From Armatimonadota bacterium (GTDB lineage: Bacteria > Vulcanimicrobiota > Xenobia > RGZZ01), in NCBI GenBank assembly GCA_016868975.1, contig VGFD01000004.1:1-35424 (forward strand): a DNA stretch of 35,424 nucleotides, in the 5' to 3' direction. Below, piece after piece: positions 27,153-35,424 of the stretch (positions are counted from its first letter, which is position 1; the number at the start of each line of letters is the position of its first letter). The position numbers were made by a program, and so were the translations under genes. Below the pieces are notes generated by a model. It searched no databases. It was not told where the DNA came from and saw only the letters and a list, made by a program, of their open reading frames with translations.

Positions 27153-27569
27153 TCAATTCTTTTCGTCCTTCTTCGTGGCCAGGGCGATCTGGGTGAGGTC
27201 GGCGTCCTTGGCCTTGTCCATGATGTCGATAACGGTGCCGTAGGGGACGGTGGCGTCGGCCATGATGATCACCTTATCGGTGTTCTTGGCCCGCTTCAGG
27301 CGCGCCAGATACTGCACCAGCTCTTGCTGGGTGAGGCTGCGGCTGCCCACGTACACCGTCTTGTCCCTGGTGATGGAGATGACGATGTTCGAGTTGTTGG
27401 CCTCTTCCTCGGTGATGGCCTTGGGAAGGTTGATGTTGAGGCCGTCCTGCATCACGGCGGTGGCCGCGATCATGAAGATGATCAGGAGCACCAGCAGCAC
27501 GTCCGTGAAGGGCGTGATGTTGATTTCGGCCATCATGTCCTGGTCGCCGTCGCCCGCTTTGACTGCCAT
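27153..27569 (-). CDS. exbD: ExbD/TolR-family biopolymer transport protein (copy 2)
   Basis: MMAEINITPFTDVLLVLLIIFMIAATAVMQDGLNINLPKA; tandem paralogue. Confidence 0.92.
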   Translation of the reverse strand: MAVKAGDGDQDMMAEINITPFTDVLLVLLIIFMIAATAVMQDGLNINLPKAITEEEANNSNIVISITRDKTVYVGSRSLTQQELVQYLARLKRAKNTDKVIIMADATVPYGTVIDIMDKAKDADLTQIALATKKDEKN

Positions 27570-27581
27570 CTGGCGCCTCCC

Positions 27582-28265
27582 TTAGTGCGCGGCCATGGCC
27601 GGCATGCCCGGCGGGCGCAGGTCTTCGGGGAAGGCCTGCTTCTCGCGGGACAGGAGGATCATTTCGACGAGCTTGTTGGATGCGATGTGCATCTGGGAGA
27701 TGGCCAGCTTGCTGCGCCCCTTGAAGTAGTTGAAGGCGACCACCGAAATGATGGCGACGAAGAGTCCGGCGGCGGTGGCGATAAGCGCTTCCGCGACGCC
27801 CGCGCTGACAACGGCGGGGTTGGTGGCGCCCTTGGAGGCGATGTCCTCAAACGAGTGGATGATGCCCATGACCGTCCCGAAGAGGCCGATGAACGGGGCG
27901 ATGACGGCCATGGTGCCGATGATGCCGAGGTTCTTCTCAAGCACGTGCTGCTGCTCGCTGATGGTGGTGCCCATGGCGCCTTCGATGTCAGACTGCTTGC
28001 GGTCGTAGCGCATCAGAGCGGCCTCGAAGACGCGGGGAAGGCAGCCCGGGACCTGCTGGCAGAACTCAAGGGCCTTCGACTTCTCCCCTTGTTGCAAGAA
28101 ATAGGCCATCTGGGCAAGAAGCCACTCGTGGTCGATCATCAGGGACTTCAGCTTGTACCATCGCTCGAACACCACGCCGATCAACAGGATGGAGCAGGCG
28201 ACAAGGACGTAGAGCGTGGCCCCACCCTGGTTCAGGAAGTTCACGATGGAGACAAAGGGATTCAT
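27582..28265 (-). CDS. exbB: MotA/TolQ/ExbB proton channel family protein
   Basis: ERWYKLKSL, LGIIGTMAVIAPFIGLFGTVMGIIHSFEDIA, GVAEALIATAAGLFVAIISVVAFNYF; start trimmed to MNPFVSIV. Confidence 0.92.
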   Translation of the reverse strand: MNPFVSIVNFLNQGGATLYVLVACSILLIGVVFERWYKLKSLMIDHEWLLAQMAYFLQQGEKSKALEFCQQVPGCLPRVFEAALMRYDRKQSDIEGAMGTTISEQQHVLEKNLGIIGTMAVIAPFIGLFGTVMGIIHSFEDIASKGATNPAVVSAGVAEALIATAAGLFVAIISVVAFNYFKGRSKLAISQMHIASNKLVEMILLSREKQAFPEDLRPPGMPAMAAH

Positions 28266-28341
28266 TGGGCAACTCTCCTCGGGGGCTTTGGTCCGGCCGG
28301 ATCGCACAAGGACGCGGATTGCGGCGGACTCAGACGGCATC

Positions 28342-28370
28342 ATTATATCAACCCGGATGATGAGGGACAA
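28342..28370 (-). promoter_or_regulatory. Sigma70-type promoter of the exbB-exbD-exbD operon, TTGTCC-N17-TATAAT
   Basis: -35 at 28365-28370, -10 at 28342-28347, 17-bp spacer. Confidence 0.75.
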
Positions 28371-28420
28371 GACGCAGTTCCTCCGTGGAAAGTTTCCCGC
28401 ATGCCCAGGATGCGAGGAGA

Positions 28421-28451
28421 TTGGCACGATTGGAAGTATTGGAGGTATAAT
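28421..28451 (+). promoter_or_regulatory. Candidate promoter of the kinase-like gene, TTGGCA-N19-TATAAT
   Basis: -10 exact at 28446-28451; spacer slightly long. Confidence 0.45.
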
Positions 28452-28532
28452 AGGCTGGAGCTTTCAAGCCGCACCGCCCGGATCGTGCATCCAGCGGCCT
28501 CCGGCCCGCTCAGCCTGGTTGGAGGACTCCGA

Positions 28533-29501
28533 ATGCCCCAGCTTTCCGCCCCGATATGGATTGGCATCGGCGTCGCCGTGGCCGTCATCGTTGCGGTCGT
28601 GGTGCTGGCCACCCGGCGGCGCGGGGCTCCGCGCGTCGTGAGCGTGACCGAGGAGATCCCGTCCTCGCTCAAGCTGCCCATCAACACGCTCAAGGTCGGC
28701 AATTATCGGATCCTTGATCTGTTGAGCGAGAGCCAGTACGCGATGACCTATCGCGGGAAGGCGGCCGACGGCGCGCTCTGCATCATCAAGCTGCCCAGCC
28801 GCCTCTGCCTGGCCGATCACGACAACCTCAAGCGCTTCGGCCGCGAGGGGCAGCTCCTGGAATTGCTGCAGCACCCCAACATCATCAAGAAGCTGGACGC
28901 CGGCGAGATCAGCGACCAGGGGCTGAAGATCCCTTACCTCGTGCTGGAGTATCACGAGGGGAAGGACCTCGGCGACATCCTGGCCGAGCGCGCGCCCCTG
29001 CCGGTGCCCGAGGCGGTGGGCATGATCTCCCAGGTCGCGTCGGCGCTCGACGTGATGCACGCGAAGGGCGTGGTCCACCGCAACCTCTCGCCCGATGCCA
29101 TCCGCGTGAGCAATGACGGCCAGGTGATCGTGCACAATTTCGGCGTGGCGCGGGCGCTCACCATGGAGACCATCACGCTGCACGGGCAGATCGTGGGCAC
29201 GGTCGAGTACATCGCGCCCGAGCAGATCTACGGCAAGCAGATCGACGGGCGCGCCGACCTGTACGCGCTCGGCGTCCTGGGCTATCGGATGTTGACCGGC
29301 CGCTCGCCGTTCATCTATGCCAGCATCGCGGCCCTGGTCAAGCAGAAGAACGAGAGCGACGGCCCGCATCCCCGCGAGTCCAACGCCGACATCCCCAACG
29401 ACCTGGACCGCATCGTGTCGCTGCTGATGAGCCGCGACCCGGCGCGGCGGCCGCACCCGGCCGGCATGCTGACCACCCAGCTCGCGGAGATCGGGCAGTG
29501 A
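28533..29501 (+). CDS. Membrane-anchored Ser/Thr protein kinase-like protein, predicted pseudokinase
   Basis: TM ([20 protein letters not shown]) plus kinase fold: [61 protein letters not shown]. Catalytic D, metal-binding N and DFG D all substituted. Confidence 0.9.
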   Translation: MPQLSAPIWIGIGVAVAVIVAVVVLATRRRGAPRVVSVTEEIPSSLKLPINTLKVGNYRILDLLSESQYAMTYRGKAADGALCIIKLPSRLCLADHDNLKRFGREGQLLELLQHPNIIKKLDAGEISDQGLKIPYLVLEYHEGKDLGDILAERAPLPVPEAVGMISQVASALDVMHAKGVVHRNLSPDAIRVSNDGQVIVHNFGVARALTMETITLHGQIVGTVEYIAPEQIYGKQIDGRADLYALGVLGYRMLTGRSPFIYASIAALVKQKNESDGPHPRESNADIPNDLDRIVSLLMSRDPARRPHPAGMLTTQLAEIGQ

Positions 29502-29734
29502 CGCTGGCGGCCGCCGAGGTCGTCGTCTGCCCGTTGTGCAACAGCGCCGAGTTCGTGAAGCGCCGGCTGTTTTTCACCTACTGCGCCAATCCGGCCCACA
29601 CCCACAAGAAAGGCGAGCCGGTCGCCAATACGATTCTGGAGTTCCGCTGGTGCATCGAGCACGGAGTGCCCGACGACTGCGTGAAAGCGCTGCTGGAGCC
29701 GACGGAGGACGAGGGGCCGCCGACGGGGGACTGA
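29498..29734 (+). CDS. Small zinc-ribbon-like protein (78 aa)
   Basis: VVVCPLCNSAEFVKRRLFFTYCANPAHTH...RWCIEHG; GTG start overlaps the upstream stop (GTGA). Confidence 0.65.
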   Translation: MTLAAAEVVVCPLCNSAEFVKRRLFFTYCANPAHTHKKGEPVANTILEFRWCIEHGVPDDCVKALLEPTEDEGPPTGD

Positions 29735-29916
29735 CATGACGCGACAGTCGTCACCCTGCCCGCGAAATAAGAACAAAATGTAAACATCCCGCCATGACGC
29801 GGATTTTGCCGGAGGAATTGATTCCATCCCCTAGAATCTCGGGCGAATTCCGGAGAAGTCCCCCCATGATCCGCAGGGTTGCGGGCTTTTCAAGCTAGAG
29901 GGAGGAGTCGACCCCA

Positions 29917-31491
29917 ATGGTCCGCTCACGCATCGTTGCCCTGCTTGTGGCCCTGGTGCTGCAAGTCTCCACGGCTTCCGCCGTATTTGCCCATCCCGGT
30001 GCCCATCCCGGGCACGAACACAACGCCGACGCAGGCACCTACACGCTGGTGATCCTGCACACCAACGACATGCACGGGCACCTGCTGCCCGAGGTGGACA
30101 AGAAGATTGCGCCCGAGACCGACCGCGTCGGCGGCGCGGCGGCGCTGGCCGGCGTTATCGGCCAGGAGCGCGGCAAGTACACCAACGTCCTCCTGCTGGA
30201 CGGCGGCGACATCGCGCAGGGCACGCCCATCTCCAACCTGTTCCGCGGCAAGGCCATGCTCGAGTTCATGAACATGGTGAAGTACGACGCGGGCACGGTC
30301 GGCAACCACGAGTTCGACTGGGGTCCGGAAGCGTTCACCAGGATGGTTCACTGGGCGCACTTCCCTATCGTCTGCGCCAACCTCGTCGAGAAGAAGACCG
30401 GCACGCCGCCCACCGGCGTCAAGGAATTCATCGTCAAGAAGATCAACGGGGTGAACGTCGGCATCACCGGGCTGGTCACGCCGATCACGCCGACCATCAG
30501 CTTCCCCAAGAACGTGGAGCCCTTCGAGTTCCTTCCGGCAGCCGAATCGATGAAGAAGGTGCTGCCCAAGATGAAAGAGGCGGGCGCCCAGGTCATCGTG
30601 GTGGTCAGCCACCTGGGTGACGAGGGCGATCAGCAGCTTGCGAAGGAAGTTTCCGGCATCAACGTCATCGTCGGCGGGCACAGCCACAAGCCGCTGCCCA
30701 GGCCGCTGTTCGTGAACGACACGGTGATCGTGCAGGCCGGCAAGTACATGCGGTACCTGGGCGCGGTCAAGGTGGCCATCGACCGCAAGACCTGGAAGGT
30801 CGTCGACTACACGAAGGACGACGCGCTCATCGCCGTCGTCAATTCCAAAGTGCCCATCGACGGCCGGGTCGCCGCGCTGGTGAAGAAGTACGAGGACCAG
30901 GTGGCGCCGATGATGGATCAGCGCCTGGGCGAGGCCTCCACCGACCTCTCCAAGTCGCCGGCTCCGGGCACCACCGATTCCCCGCTGGGCAACCTGATTA
31001 CGGACGCGCTCCGCTGGAAGGTGACCTCCGACATCGCCATCTACAACGCCGGCGGCATCCGCTCCGAGATCAACAAGGGCGCAATCAAGCTGGGCGACGT
31101 GTACACGCTCCTTCCGTTTGATAACTTCGTGGTCACGCTGTCGCTGAGCGGCGCGCAGATCGAGAAGCTTGTCGAGCAGGGCCTGAAGGACAAGCACGGA
31201 ACCATCCAGGTGTCGGGCCTGTCGTTCAACATCGACGCGGCCGGCAAGGCGACGGACATTACGGTCGACGGCAAGCCGCTGGATCCGAGCAAGATGTACC
31301 GAGTGGCCACCGTTGATTTCCTCGCGGAGGGCGGCGATGGCCTTACGGTCCTCAAGGAAGGCAAGGACAAGCAGATCGACGAGCTTGCCCGGGACGTCTT
31401 CTCCGCGTTCGTCCGCAAGCGCACCCCGGTGGCCGCGCCGGAGAGCGGCCGCATCAAGAAGGCGACGACCACTTCGAGCGATTCCCATTAA
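29917..31491 (+). CDS. Secreted 5'-nucleotidase / UshA-family metallophosphoesterase
   Basis: Signal peptide, LVILHTNDMHGHLLPE, LLLDGGDIAQGTPISNLFRG, GTVGNHEFDWG, VVSHLGDEGD, IYNAGGIRSEINKG. Confidence 0.93.
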   Translation: MVRSRIVALLVALVLQVSTASAVFAHPGAHPGHEHNADAGTYTLVILHTNDMHGHLLPEVDKKIAPETDRVGGAAALAGVIGQERGKYTNVLLLDGGDIAQGTPISNLFRGKAMLEFMNMVKYDAGTVGNHEFDWGPEAFTRMVHWAHFPIVCANLVEKKTGTPPTGVKEFIVKKINGVNVGITGLVTPITPTISFPKNVEPFEFLPAAESMKKVLPKMKEAGAQVIVVVSHLGDEGDQQLAKEVSGINVIVGGHSHKPLPRPLFVNDTVIVQAGKYMRYLGAVKVAIDRKTWKVVDYTKDDALIAVVNSKVPIDGRVAALVKKYEDQVAPMMDQRLGEASTDLSKSPAPGTTDSPLGNLITDALRWKVTSDIAIYNAGGIRSEINKGAIKLGDVYTLLPFDNFVVTLSLSGAQIEKLVEQGLKDKHGTIQVSGLSFNIDAAGKATDITVDGKPLDPSKMYRVATVDFLAEGGDGLTVLKEGKDKQIDELARDVFSAFVRKRTPVAAPESGRIKKATTTSSDSH

Positions 31492-31536
31492 CGGGGGGGC
31501 CAGGGGGCGCCCAGGGCGTCGTGGGATGTTGGCGCG

Positions 31537-32547
31537 ATGAGAGCGCCCCGGCTTGACGGCCTGATCTTTGGCATCAACGCAAAGGATCAGGCCGTTTTTT
31601 TCCGTCAGCTCGCCACCATGATCGACGCGGGGATGCCCACCGCGAAAGCGCTGGCCACGCTGCGCCCGCAATTGTCCGGACGACTGGGAGCGCTGGTGGG
31701 CGAGCTCCTTGAGTACTGCGACCAGGGGCATCCGCTGTCGGACGGCATCGCGCGTTACCCCGAGTATTTCTCGCCGTTCGTGGTGGCCATGCTGCGCGCC
31801 GGCGAGGTAGGTGGCGCCATCGATCGACGCTTGATCGAGGTCGCGGATTTCCTCGAGTCGTCCTACGCCATCCAGCAGAACATCGCCAGCCAGCTCATCT
31901 ACCCGGCGGTCATCATCCACGCGGGAATCGTGCTGCCGCCGCTGTTCGTGCTGGTGACCCAGGGCATGGCGCCGTACCTGCGGATCGTGTTGCCGGCGCT
32001 GCTGGTGATGTGGACCGTCGTGATCGGGCTCTACTGCACGGCGCGCATGGGCGCCGTCAGGCCGGGCGCGCGCGCGCTGCTTGACCGGCTGCTCCTGTCG
32101 CTGCCACTGTTTTCAAAGGTGGTGCGCGGCGCCGCGTGCATGCGTTTCTTGCAGGCCTTCGGGGATCTGCTCGACGCCGGCGTGCCGTCCCCGACGGCCG
32201 TGGAAGTGGCCGGCCGCGCCTGCGGCAACGTGGTGCTCGGCAATCGGCTGTCCGCCACTTCGCGGATGATGGCCGACGGGATGAGCGTGACGGCGGCCCT
32301 TACCTCCAGCGGAGTGCTGCCCCCGGCCACGCTGGGGATGATTGCCACCGGCGAGGAGTCCGGCAGCATCGGGCACTTGATGCGCAAGGCGTCCGAATAT
32401 CTCCAGATCGAGCACCGCGAGTCGCTCAAGCGGATGATGACGGTGTTTCCGGTAATCTTGATGCTGATTATCGGGGTCATCGTGGGGATCGGGTACATCC
32501 GCGCGTTTGCCGGGCTGTTTTCTCAGATCAACTCGATCGTGCCTTGA
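31537..32547 (+). CDS. Type II secretion / type IV pilus inner-membrane protein (GspF/PilC)
   Basis: FFRQLATMIDAGMPTAKALATL, SPFVVAMLRAGEVGGAIDRRL, QIEHRESLKRMMTVFPVILMLIIGVIVGIGYIRAF; duplicated T2SF domain. Confidence 0.92.
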   Translation: MRAPRLDGLIFGINAKDQAVFFRQLATMIDAGMPTAKALATLRPQLSGRLGALVGELLEYCDQGHPLSDGIARYPEYFSPFVVAMLRAGEVGGAIDRRLIEVADFLESSYAIQQNIASQLIYPAVIIHAGIVLPPLFVLVTQGMAPYLRIVLPALLVMWTVVIGLYCTARMGAVRPGARALLDRLLLSLPLFSKVVRGAACMRFLQAFGDLLDAGVPSPTAVEVAGRACGNVVLGNRLSATSRMMADGMSVTAALTSSGVLPPATLGMIATGEESGSIGHLMRKASEYLQIEHRESLKRMMTVFPVILMLIIGVIVGIGYIRAFAGLFSQINSIVP

Positions 32548-33592
32548 CGATCACTTTGAGCGTCTCGGCGGCGGTGTGCTCCCATGAGTAGGCGGCGGCA
32601 CGATCGAAGCCGCGGGCGATACGCTCGGACGGGTCGCTGAGCGCAAGGTCCTCGAGTGCGGCGCGAAGTTCCAAAGCGTCGGTCGGGTCGTCGACCAGGA
32701 GCGCCGCGTCACCAACAATCTCCGGCACGGATGCGGCACGTGCCGCCAGCACCGGCGCTCCGCACGCCATGGCCTCCAGGGGCGGCATGCCGAAGCCTTC
32801 GTAAGTGCTCAGATATACGAATCCGCGGGCGCCTCGGTACAGCGAGACCAGCCGGTCGTTGCTGACGTAGGGGAGGTGCACGGCGCGCTCGGGCAGGGCA
32901 AGGGGCTCGCCCTCCGGCAGAAAGTTCTGGCCGACCACTACGAAGTGAAACGCTTTGAGGCGTTGGGATCGGGCAAAGGCGTCAAGCATGGGCTGCACGT
33001 GACGCTTGCGCGCGATGGAGCCGACGTACAGGAGATAAGGCTCCGGGACACCGTGCGGGTGGGACGTTCCCGAGGTGAATCGCGGATCGGCGGCCAGGGG
33101 AATGACGCTCAGCTTCTCCGCGAGTGAACGGCCCAGGCTCCGCTGCCCCCATTCTGAAATTTCGGCGCGAATAAATGCCGAGTCGGTGATGATGCGATCC
33201 GCGCGGGCCAGCGCGTACAGGTGCTTTGCACGCAAATACGCTAGCTGGATGGGAAGGAAGGCATCCGGCGTGGCCTCGTGGACCAGGTCGTGCACGGTGA
33301 TGACAGAGGGCGAGTCGATGGGCTCCGGCAGCTCGTACAGGGGTGAGAAGAAGACGTCCACCGGTCGGCGCTCCAACTCGCGCGAGAAGAGATGGGGTTG
33401 ATGGGCGTCTTCGAAGGCGACGCGGCATGGCACGAAGGGAATTGCTTCGGACGGTGGCGGGCCGATGGTGTAGACGTGAAATCGTAAATCGGCGCCCAGC
33501 ACGGCCCACGCGCGCAGGAGGTTTTCCAGGTAGCGGCCGATGCCCGTGCGCTGCTCTTCGAGGGAGCGGGCGTCCACGCCGACGGTCAGCAA
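32528..33592 (-). CDS. GT4-family glycosyltransferase (start uncertain, TTG near 33592)
   Basis: LTVGVDARSLEEQRTGIGRYLENLLRAW, VITVHDLVHEATPDAF, YLLYVGSIARKRHVQPMLDAFA, YLSTYEGFGMPPLEAMACGAPVLAA. Confidence 0.88.
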   Translation of the reverse strand: MLTVGVDARSLEEQRTGIGRYLENLLRAWAVLGADLRFHVYTIGPPPSEAIPFVPCRVAFEDAHQPHLFSRELERRPVDVFFSPLYELPEPIDSPSVITVHDLVHEATPDAFLPIQLAYLRAKHLYALARADRIITDSAFIRAEISEWGQRSLGRSLAEKLSVIPLAADPRFTSGTSHPHGVPEPYLLYVGSIARKRHVQPMLDAFARSQRLKAFHFVVVGQNFLPEGEPLALPERAVHLPYVSNDRLVSLYRGARGFVYLSTYEGFGMPPLEAMACGAPVLAARAASVPEIVGDAALLVDDPTDALELRAALEDLALSDPSERIARGFDRAAAYSWEHTAAETLKVIVKARSS

Positions 33593-33643
33593 GGGGTTGC
33601 GCTCCAGGAGGCGCCCGGGGGTTTTCGGTAGAAGGGCACTGTC

Positions 33644-34351
33644 ATGCCGTTTTCCTACTCCGAGTTCGAGCATCGGTTCCGGGGCTCCTATGAGGACGTC
33701 CGGGCCGAGCAGCAGAAATACCTGCGTTTTTTCGAGGGCGCGCCGGGCCCGGTCATCGACCTGGGCTGCGGTCGCGGGGAGTTTCTGTCGCTGCTTCGCG
33801 AGCGGGGCCAGGCGTGCTACGGGATCGACTCGTCGCCGACGATGCTGGCGGAGGCGCAGCGACACGACGTGGACGCGCGCGACGAGGATCTCCTCGCCCA
33901 TCTCGACGGCCTGGACGACGGCGCGCTCGGCGGCATCTTCATGTGCCAGGTCATCGAGCACCTGCGCCGCGAGGACGTCATGGAGTTCGCCGAGCTGGCC
34001 TCGAGAAAAGTGGCGGCCGGCGGCGTGGTGGTGATTGAGACGCTGAACCCGCAGTGCGTCTTCTCATACGCGCCCTTTACCATGGACCTGACGCACCGCT
34101 GGCCCATCCACCCCCAGACCCTGCAGTTCTTGCTGGAAGCGGGCCACTTCGGAGAGTTCGAGTACCTGTACCGCCAGTACATCCCCGACGAGCTGCTCCA
34201 GCTGCCCGCGCCGCTCATCACGCAAGGCCCCCAGGAGGCCCAGTTCGCGGACGCGATGCGCAAGCTGCAAATCATCATCGACCTTGCGTTCAAGAACTTC
34301 GTGTACGCGGTATCCGCCCGCCGCCTGCGCGAGCCGTCCGACGAGGCCTAG
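33644..34351 (+). CDS. Class I SAM-dependent methyltransferase
   Basis: GPVIDLGCGRGEFLSLLRERG motif I; GGIFMCQVIEHLRREDVMEFAELASRKVAAGGVVVIETLNP. Confidence 0.9.
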   Translation: MPFSYSEFEHRFRGSYEDVRAEQQKYLRFFEGAPGPVIDLGCGRGEFLSLLRERGQACYGIDSSPTMLAEAQRHDVDARDEDLLAHLDGLDDGALGGIFMCQVIEHLRREDVMEFAELASRKVAAGGVVVIETLNPQCVFSYAPFTMDLTHRWPIHPQTLQFLLEAGHFGEFEYLYRQYIPDELLQLPAPLITQGPQEAQFADAMRKLQIIIDLAFKNFVYAVSARRLREPSDEA

Positions 34352-34362
34352 ATCGGTTTGAT

Positions 34363-34429
34363 CGTGTCGCGCGACACGCCAGGGTCAGTCGTTGTCCCGT
34401 AAGGCGACGCTACTCGTGTCGCGCGCCAC
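34363..34429. repeat. 16-bp perfect palindrome CGTGTCGCGCGACACG plus imperfect copy 52 bp away
   Basis: 34363-34378 perfect; 34416-34429 GTGTCGCGCGCCAC has one mismatch; lies between two convergent genes. Confidence 0.8.
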
Positions 34430-34446
34430 TAAGCGACGTTCGTATT

Positions 34447-35424
34447 TCAGGTCCCGTCGTCGGGCGCGATCTTGCTGCCCAGCGACGAGCCCACCCTGGC
34501 GCCCGCGTAGCTGAGGCCCACCACGCCGACCACGCGGCCGATGAACGAACCCACGCCGGCGCCAACCGGGCCGCCGACCGCGCCGCCCAGGGCGCCGCCC
34601 ACAAATGCGCCGCCCATGCTTCCGGCCGCGGTGCCCAGCGCGCCACCGACTGTGGCGCCGCCGAGCACGCCCGCGAGGTGCAGCTTGTCGCGGCCGGTCA
34701 TGCCGCCCTGCGCCGCCGTGCCGCGCATCTTGAACGACTTGTAGGCGGCCACCGCGCCCAGGCCTAGCATTGCGCCGCCGATCTTGCCCCAGTACGCGCC
34801 GGACACGGCGCCGCCCACCCCGCCCAGCGCGGTACCCACCAGGGCGCCGCCCATCTGGCCGAGGTAGCTGCCGACCAGGGTGCCGGCCAGCGTGGTGACA
34901 ATCCCCGGGACATTCTTGCCGGAGGGCAGGGCGTTCGCGGGGGGATGGGGCGTGATGCCTTCCTTCTCCAGCGTCTCGAACGCGGCCATTCCGGTGGTGC
35001 CGATGGGGCCCATCGACACCGCGAGGAACTTGTCGGCCTTGCGATGGGCCTCTTCAACGGTCATCGCGCCGCTCTGCACGGATTTGCTCATCACGTGCTG
35101 GGCGACAGTGGTGACCAGCCCGAGCGGGGCCGCTGCCTTGAACATGTACGCGAAGCCCGTCGCCATGCGCATCTTGCCCTGGAAGCGCGCGTAGTCGTCG
35201 CCCTCGTTCATGGCCTTATCGAGGTGCTTCGCGCCGTTGTGCAGGGTGGCGGGCGCGATGAGCGCGCCGGCAAGATCCACAGCCATGCGCAGGTAGGGCG
35301 CCTGCTCGTAAAGCTCGCCAATGGAGCGGCCGACGTTGCGCACGCCGGGCCGATCCAGCGCGCGGTCCAAGGGGCCCGGATGGTGCAGCGCGTCCATCGC
35401 CTCGAATTTCTCGGGATTGACCGA
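34447..35424 (-). CDS. Glycine-zipper-rich membrane-associated protein of unknown function, N-terminus probably beyond the window
   Basis: GGALVGTALGGVGGAVSGAYWGKIGGAMLG and GGATVGGALGTAAGSMGGAFVGGALGGAVGGPVGAGVG; frame stays open past the 35397 ATG (SVNPEKFEAMDALHH). Confidence 0.7.
   Translation of the reverse strand, partial: SVNPEKFEAMDALHHPGPLDRALDRPGVRNVGRSIGELYEQAPYLRMAVDLAGALIAPATLHNGAKHLDKAMNEGDDYARFQGKMRMATGFAYMFKAAAPLGLVTTVAQHVMSKSVQSGAMTVEEAHRKADKFLAVSMGPIGTTGMAAFETLEKEGITPHPPANALPSGKNVPGIVTTLAGTLVGSYLGQMGGALVGTALGGVGGAVSGAYWGKIGGAMLGLGAVAAYKSFKMRGTAAQGGMTGRDKLHLAGVLGGATVGGALGTAAGSMGGAFVGGALGGAVGGPVGAGVGSFIGRVVGVVGLSYAGARVGSSLGSKIAPDDGT

Noticed and set aside
26850-28532. N-terminal 561 codons of the 883-aa plus ORF (26850-29501)
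   Set aside because: This part is antisense to exbD, exbD and exbB; only the kinase-like portion from 28533 is supported.
29926-31920. 664-aa minus-strand ORF
   Set aside because: Antisense to the 5'-nucleotidase and the pilC start; no recognisable domain.

Overview
High-GC bacterial chromosomal window with about 31 supportable genes and no tRNA, rRNA, CRISPR or transposon that I could see. The left part is a minus-strand cell-division cluster (ftsQ, DUF881, sbp/DUF1290, ftsA, ftsZ) followed by nrdR, deoB and two overlapping type IV prepilin-like genes. The rest encodes: FolE2; an isoaspartyl peptidase / standalone PASTA protein / AIR-synthase-like operon; glycosyltransferases; an apparently solitary N6-adenine methyltransferase with a fused HsdS-like region; NfeD plus flotillin; class II ribonucleotide reductase (nrdJ); an alpha/beta hydrolase with YqeC; a translin-family protein; an LCP protein; RsmA; ExbB plus two ExbD; a degenerate Ser/Thr kinase; a secreted 5'-nucleotidase; PilC/GspF; and a glycine-zipper protein. 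Main points for follow-up: (1) the ftsZ frame loses its conserved C-terminal peptide through an apparent 1-nt frameshift; (2) the ftsZ and nrdJ upstream regions share a tandem DnaA-box-like 21-mer with identical 12-bp spacing, and nrdJ also has a properly spaced NrdR-box pair; (3) the kinase-like gene has lost the catalytic and DFG aspartates (HRN/NFG), while a five-PASTA protein is encoded separately; (4) there is a PHO-box-like 11-bp triple repeat at an activator position; (5) a structured 5' leader precedes a small Cys-containing protein of unknown function. All calls were made by eye from sequence; no database search was run.
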